DNA of 47,955 nucleotides from Amphritea sp. (GTDB taxonomy: Bacteria > Pseudomonadota > Gammaproteobacteria > Pseudomonadales > Balneatricaceae), in contig JAOXSA010000391.1 of assembly GCA_025800245.1 (NCBI GenBank), positions 1 to 47,955 of the forward strand, read 5' to 3'. The stretch's first letter is position 1. Each line of letters starts with the position of its first letter. The notes under the pieces were generated by a model. That model saw nothing but the letters and a program-made list of their open reading frames with translations, was not told where the DNA came from and made no database searches. Below are positions 45,437 to 47,955 of this stretch, in pieces. Made by a program: the position numbers and the translations under genes.

Positions 45437-46593
45437 TTGACCGGATCACCCTGGTCGTCAATCACCGCACAGTTACGGCCTCGGCTTTTCGCCATATAAA
45501 GCCGCTGATCTGCCACCCCCATCAGGTGATCCAGGTCGTCCTTCTGCGTCGGTACGCAGCTAACTCCGCCCAAAGAGATAGTCAGATACTCTGCAATATC
45601 ACTATCGATGTTGTCTATCTTTAACGCCGCCAAACCCGTTCGGATATGCTCCGCCAGATCATAAACTGAATGCTCATCTGTCGCCGAACTGAGAACGACA
45701 AACTCTTCGCCTCCGACTCGAAACGCAAAATCACTTCCACGACGGCACAATACCTGTAATTCTGCACTGATCTGGCGTAATGCATGGTCTCCCTGAGCAT
45801 GGCCATAGCGGTCATTAAGGCGTTTAAAGTAATCAATATCGAATAACAAAACAATCAGGTGACTACCACTACGCTGGGCCCGCTTTCGTTCACGATCAAA
45901 GACCTCTTCAAAGTGACGGCGGTTATATAAACCGGTGAGCTGATCCGTGATCGACAACGCTTCGAGTTTGCGATTGGCTTCCCTCAGCTCGGTTTCTGCC
46001 ACTATACGCGCCCGCCGCTCACGCATCAGGTTGAGAGTTCGTGACGACAAGCTGTCATACATATTAAGAACAATATCGATCAGCAGACTGACCGAATCAT
46101 TCATCTCCTCTTCGGCCAGATGCTTCGCCTCTGCGATGGACGCACCCTGCTCCATTGCATGAATGGCGATCGCCAGCCGCTTATCATCATCGATGATATG
46201 AAACGCCAGCCAGCGGATCAGAAAACGGACGATATCCTCGATCACATCATGCAGGGGCTTATCCGCATCACGCTCTTTAATCTCCAATACCTGAGGCAGA
46301 AAAGAGGTATGGTTTTTCCGGTGTGCGCTGACCCATTCGTCATCCTGCAGATGCTCAGCCCAGACTTTTTCTTCCGCAGCGAAATGATAGTCAGCGTAAG
46401 CGGCCAGTTCGGCAAAGGCTTCCTTCACCGCCAGTTCTTCATTATGAACCAGTGTATTGACCAGCTTGTTGATCAGAACAATGAGCATCTTATGCTGCTC
46501 ATCGACTTCCTCAATGCCAGTTTCAAAGCTTTTGTTCCATGGAAAAACCTCGATGTAATCGAGGGAGGTATTCTGAGAGTCTGAGTTGTGCAT
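45433..46593 (-). CDS. Bacteriohemerythrin-diguanylate cyclase
   Basis: A 386-residue cytoplasmic protein. The N-terminal hemerythrin domain (about 15-140) keeps all seven iron ligands: His34, His70, Glu74, His91, His95, His132 and Asp137. A linker helix and coiled coil (about 160-215) lead to a GGDEF domain with SITDQLTGLYNRR, FDIDYFKRLNDRYGH and active-site RVGGEEFVVL. It should make cyclic di-GMP in response to oxygen or redox state at the di-iron site. The stop codon lies in the adjacent inverted-repeat element. Confidence 0.92.
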   Translation of the reverse strand: MHNSDSQNTSLDYIEVFPWNKSFETGIEEVDEQHKMLIVLINKLVNTLVHNEELAVKEAFAELAAYADYHFAAEEKVWAEHLQDDEWVSAHRKNHTSFLPQVLEIKERDADKPLHDVIEDIVRFLIRWLAFHIIDDDKRLAIAIHAMEQGASIAEAKHLAEEEMNDSVSLLIDIVLNMYDSLSSRTLNLMRERRARIVAETELREANRKLEALSITDQLTGLYNRRHFEEVFDRERKRAQRSGSHLIVLLFDIDYFKRLNDRYGHAQGDHALRQISAELQVLCRRGSDFAFRVGGEEFVVLSSATDEHSVYDLAEHIRTGLAALKIDNIDSDIAEYLTISLGGVSCVPTQKDDLDHLMGVADQRLYMAKSRGRNCAVIDDQGDPVN

Positions 46594-46832
46594 TCAGCGT
46601 TCACTGCTTACCGAACTGCCGTGAGGCAACAAGGCTATGTATCGTTATTATTATCCGTGCTTAAAGCCCACCGGTGATCCTGCTACCGGGCATAGGCACA
46701 CACTTTGTGTGTATTCGTACAAGTGTAACAAAATGAACACCGAAAAGGGCGGCGACTGATCAATCAATACTCAGAACCTGTAACAGCCGTGCAGGTTATC
46801 AGCGATGACCTGTGGTTAAGACCGGCAGAAAC

Positions 46833-46860
46833 AAAAAAGCCGCCCAGTCAGGCGGCTTTT
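46833..46860 (-). terminator. Terminator of fabI
   Basis: A GCCGCC/GGCGGC stem with a 6-nt loop is flanked by A6 and T4, giving a T6 tract on the minus strand 15 bp after the fabI stop. Confidence 0.9.
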
Positions 46861-46874
46861 GAAAGGTATCAGGC

Positions 46875-47645
46875 TTAGCCGACAATACAGACGCCATGAT
46901 CTACATAGTGAATGCTGCCAGAGGTGCCTTTGGAGAGATCACTCAGGTAATACAAAGCAGCACCACCCACTTCTTCGATCGTTGGAAGCTGATGATCGAC
47001 CGCTTTTTTCTGGTTATATTCCAGCATCGCATCGAAGTCTTTAATCCCACCTGCGGCACGGGTAGCAATAGTACCTGGCGAGATGCTGTTAACCCGGATA
47101 TGGCGAGGACCCAGATCACGGGCCAGATAACGGGTTGCAGCTTCCAGTGCAGCCTTAGCACAACCCATGATATTGTAATCGCCGGTCGCCAGTGCACTGC
47201 CCAGGTAGGAGAAGTTAATCATAGAACCGCCATCCTTCATCAGGTCTTTGGCAAACGATGCCATATGAATGAAGGAGAAGCAGGACACATCCATCGCCTG
47301 CAGGAAGCCGTCACGTGAACACTCAGAGATAGGCGCATGGAGATCTTCCAGCGGACAGAAGGCCAGAGAGTGCACCAGACCGTCCAGCGTCCCCCATGAC
47401 TCCTCAATGGCTTTGAACAGATCGATCATCTGCTGTTCCTGAGTCACATCCAGCGGCATGATGATGGATGCTTCCAGCTCTTCAGCCAGAGGACGAACAA
47501 AGCGCTCTGCCTTTTCATTCAGATAAGTAATCGCCAGCTCAGCACCCTGCTCATGCAGCTTTTTCGCAACGCCGTAAGCAATACTCTTATCATTGGCAAT
47601 ACCCACCACCAGGACTTTCTTACCCGCCATCAGTAATTCAGACAT
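46875..47645 (-). CDS. fabI: Enoyl-ACP reductase FabI
   Basis: A 256-residue short-chain-dehydrogenase-fold enzyme that performs the last step of each fatty-acid elongation cycle. The nucleotide-binding GIANDKSIAYGVA is typical of FabI. The catalytic set is Tyr147 (FSYLGS), Tyr157 and Lys164 (YNIMGCAK), equal in spacing to E. coli Tyr146, Tyr156 and Lys163. The C-terminus (SIHYVDHGVCIVG) is a little unlike the usual VHVDGG form, so it could be a second, specialised FabI. Confidence 0.87.
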   Translation of the reverse strand: MSELLMAGKKVLVVGIANDKSIAYGVAKKLHEQGAELAITYLNEKAERFVRPLAEELEASIIMPLDVTQEQQMIDLFKAIEESWGTLDGLVHSLAFCPLEDLHAPISECSRDGFLQAMDVSCFSFIHMASFAKDLMKDGGSMINFSYLGSALATGDYNIMGCAKAALEAATRYLARDLGPRHIRVNSISPGTIATRAAGGIKDFDAMLEYNQKKAVDHQLPTIEEVGGAALYYLSDLSKGTSGSIHYVDHGVCIVG

Positions 47646-47837
47646 ATCTGCCTCACTTAAACATTATTAATCAATGCGTTAAAAGATCTGAACAACCTAC
47701 TCGCAGAACCTCAAACGGATATGCCTGATTCGCTCAGAAGCCTATTGTGCAACCGCACAATTCATACAGGTATTATATCGACCTAAGTATTACAAAATGA
47801 GGTCAGTGCACCCCAGGTTGGGGAGGGGAAAGGAAAC
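47646..47837 (-). promoter_or_regulatory. Upstream region of fabI
   Basis: About 190 bp without a gene before the heptamer repeats. It must hold the fabI promoter, but no convincing promoter was fixed. The rest of the window to 47955 holds only repeats. Confidence 0.4.
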
Positions 47838-47914
47838 GTGGCGAGTGGCGAGTGGCGAGTGGCGAGTGGCGAGTGGCGAGTGGCGAGTGGCGAGTGGCGA
47901 GTGGCGAGTGGCGA
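47838..47914. repeat. Eleven perfect GTGGCGA heptamers
   Basis: The 7-bp unit GTGGCGA is repeated 11 times without error over 77 bp, between the fabI upstream region and a GTAG-headed palindrome. Seven is not a multiple of three and no gene spans it. Confidence 0.97.
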
Positions 47915-47929
47915 ACATCATTCAATAAT

Positions 47930-47955
47930 GTAGGGTGCAATAGCGCCAGCGTATT
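47930..47955 (+). repeat. Start of a GTAG-headed palindrome, cut by the window edge
   Basis: It begins GTAGGGTGCAATAGCGCC and runs off the window at AGCGTATT, which already pairs with AATAGCG. It looks like the first half of a REP-like element; the remaining arm should follow just outside. Confidence 0.5.

Overview
The window looks like a chromosome segment of a marine gammaproteobacterium of the Oceanospirillaceae type (relatives of Amphritea, Neptunomonas or Marinobacterium). This is judged from protein character and gene order: yicC-gmk-rpoZ-spoT, rph-crc-pyrE, a general L-amino-acid ABC transporter and DctB/DctD. No search was run, so the genus is inference.

Layout. 1-86 holds the start of a probable VgrG-like gene. 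204-1311 is a type I-F CRISPR array of 19 identical repeats with its AT-rich leader on the right; no cas gene is visible. 1508-24400 is mostly core genome: dctD-dctB, pyruvate kinase, gshA, a FliL-like protein, rsd, a WD40 lipoprotein, msrA, a DUF3955-like protein, aapJQMP, an FKBP lipoprotein, a TIGR02444 protein, an ABC-F ATPase, an HDOD protein, a YbiI-like zinc finger, spoT and rpoZ. gmk follows at 24515-25135.

25136-37793 is an inserted defence island that separates gmk from yicC. Its core is one tightly packed minus-strand operon in the order hsdM, RelA/SpoT-domain gene, small tail-anchored protein gene, hsdS, prrC (anticodon nuclease), rhuM, hsdR. A decayed second rhuM and a broken DUF3095 gene lie downstream, and a divergent pair (SEC-C protein plus an unknown protein) lies on the other side. 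The operon therefore joins a type I restriction-modification system to a PrrC ribonuclease, which in the known system is held silent by Hsd proteins and cuts tRNA-Lys when restriction is blocked. It adds a second predicted translation-targeting or alarmone enzyme of the RelA/SpoT fold with an overlapping membrane-anchored partner. This is the best candidate for an undescribed system.

37794-41379 returns to core genes (yicC, rph, a Crc-like protein, pyrE, tRNA-Phe). After the tRNA come tandem hairpin-rich repeats. Then follows a nitrogen-assimilation locus: an NtrC-like site, a sigma-54 promoter, a leader with an ANTAR-type hairpin overlapping an intrinsic terminator, a formate/nitrite-family transporter, a PP2C phosphatase-Ser/Thr kinase fusion, and cyanase. 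The right end has a hemerythrin-diguanylate cyclase, an enoyl-ACP reductase, 11 perfect heptamer repeats and part of a GTAG-headed palindrome. Several small inverted-repeat elements are scattered through the window: a REPIN at 11659, a 269-bp element at 17762 and a 104-bp element at 45333.
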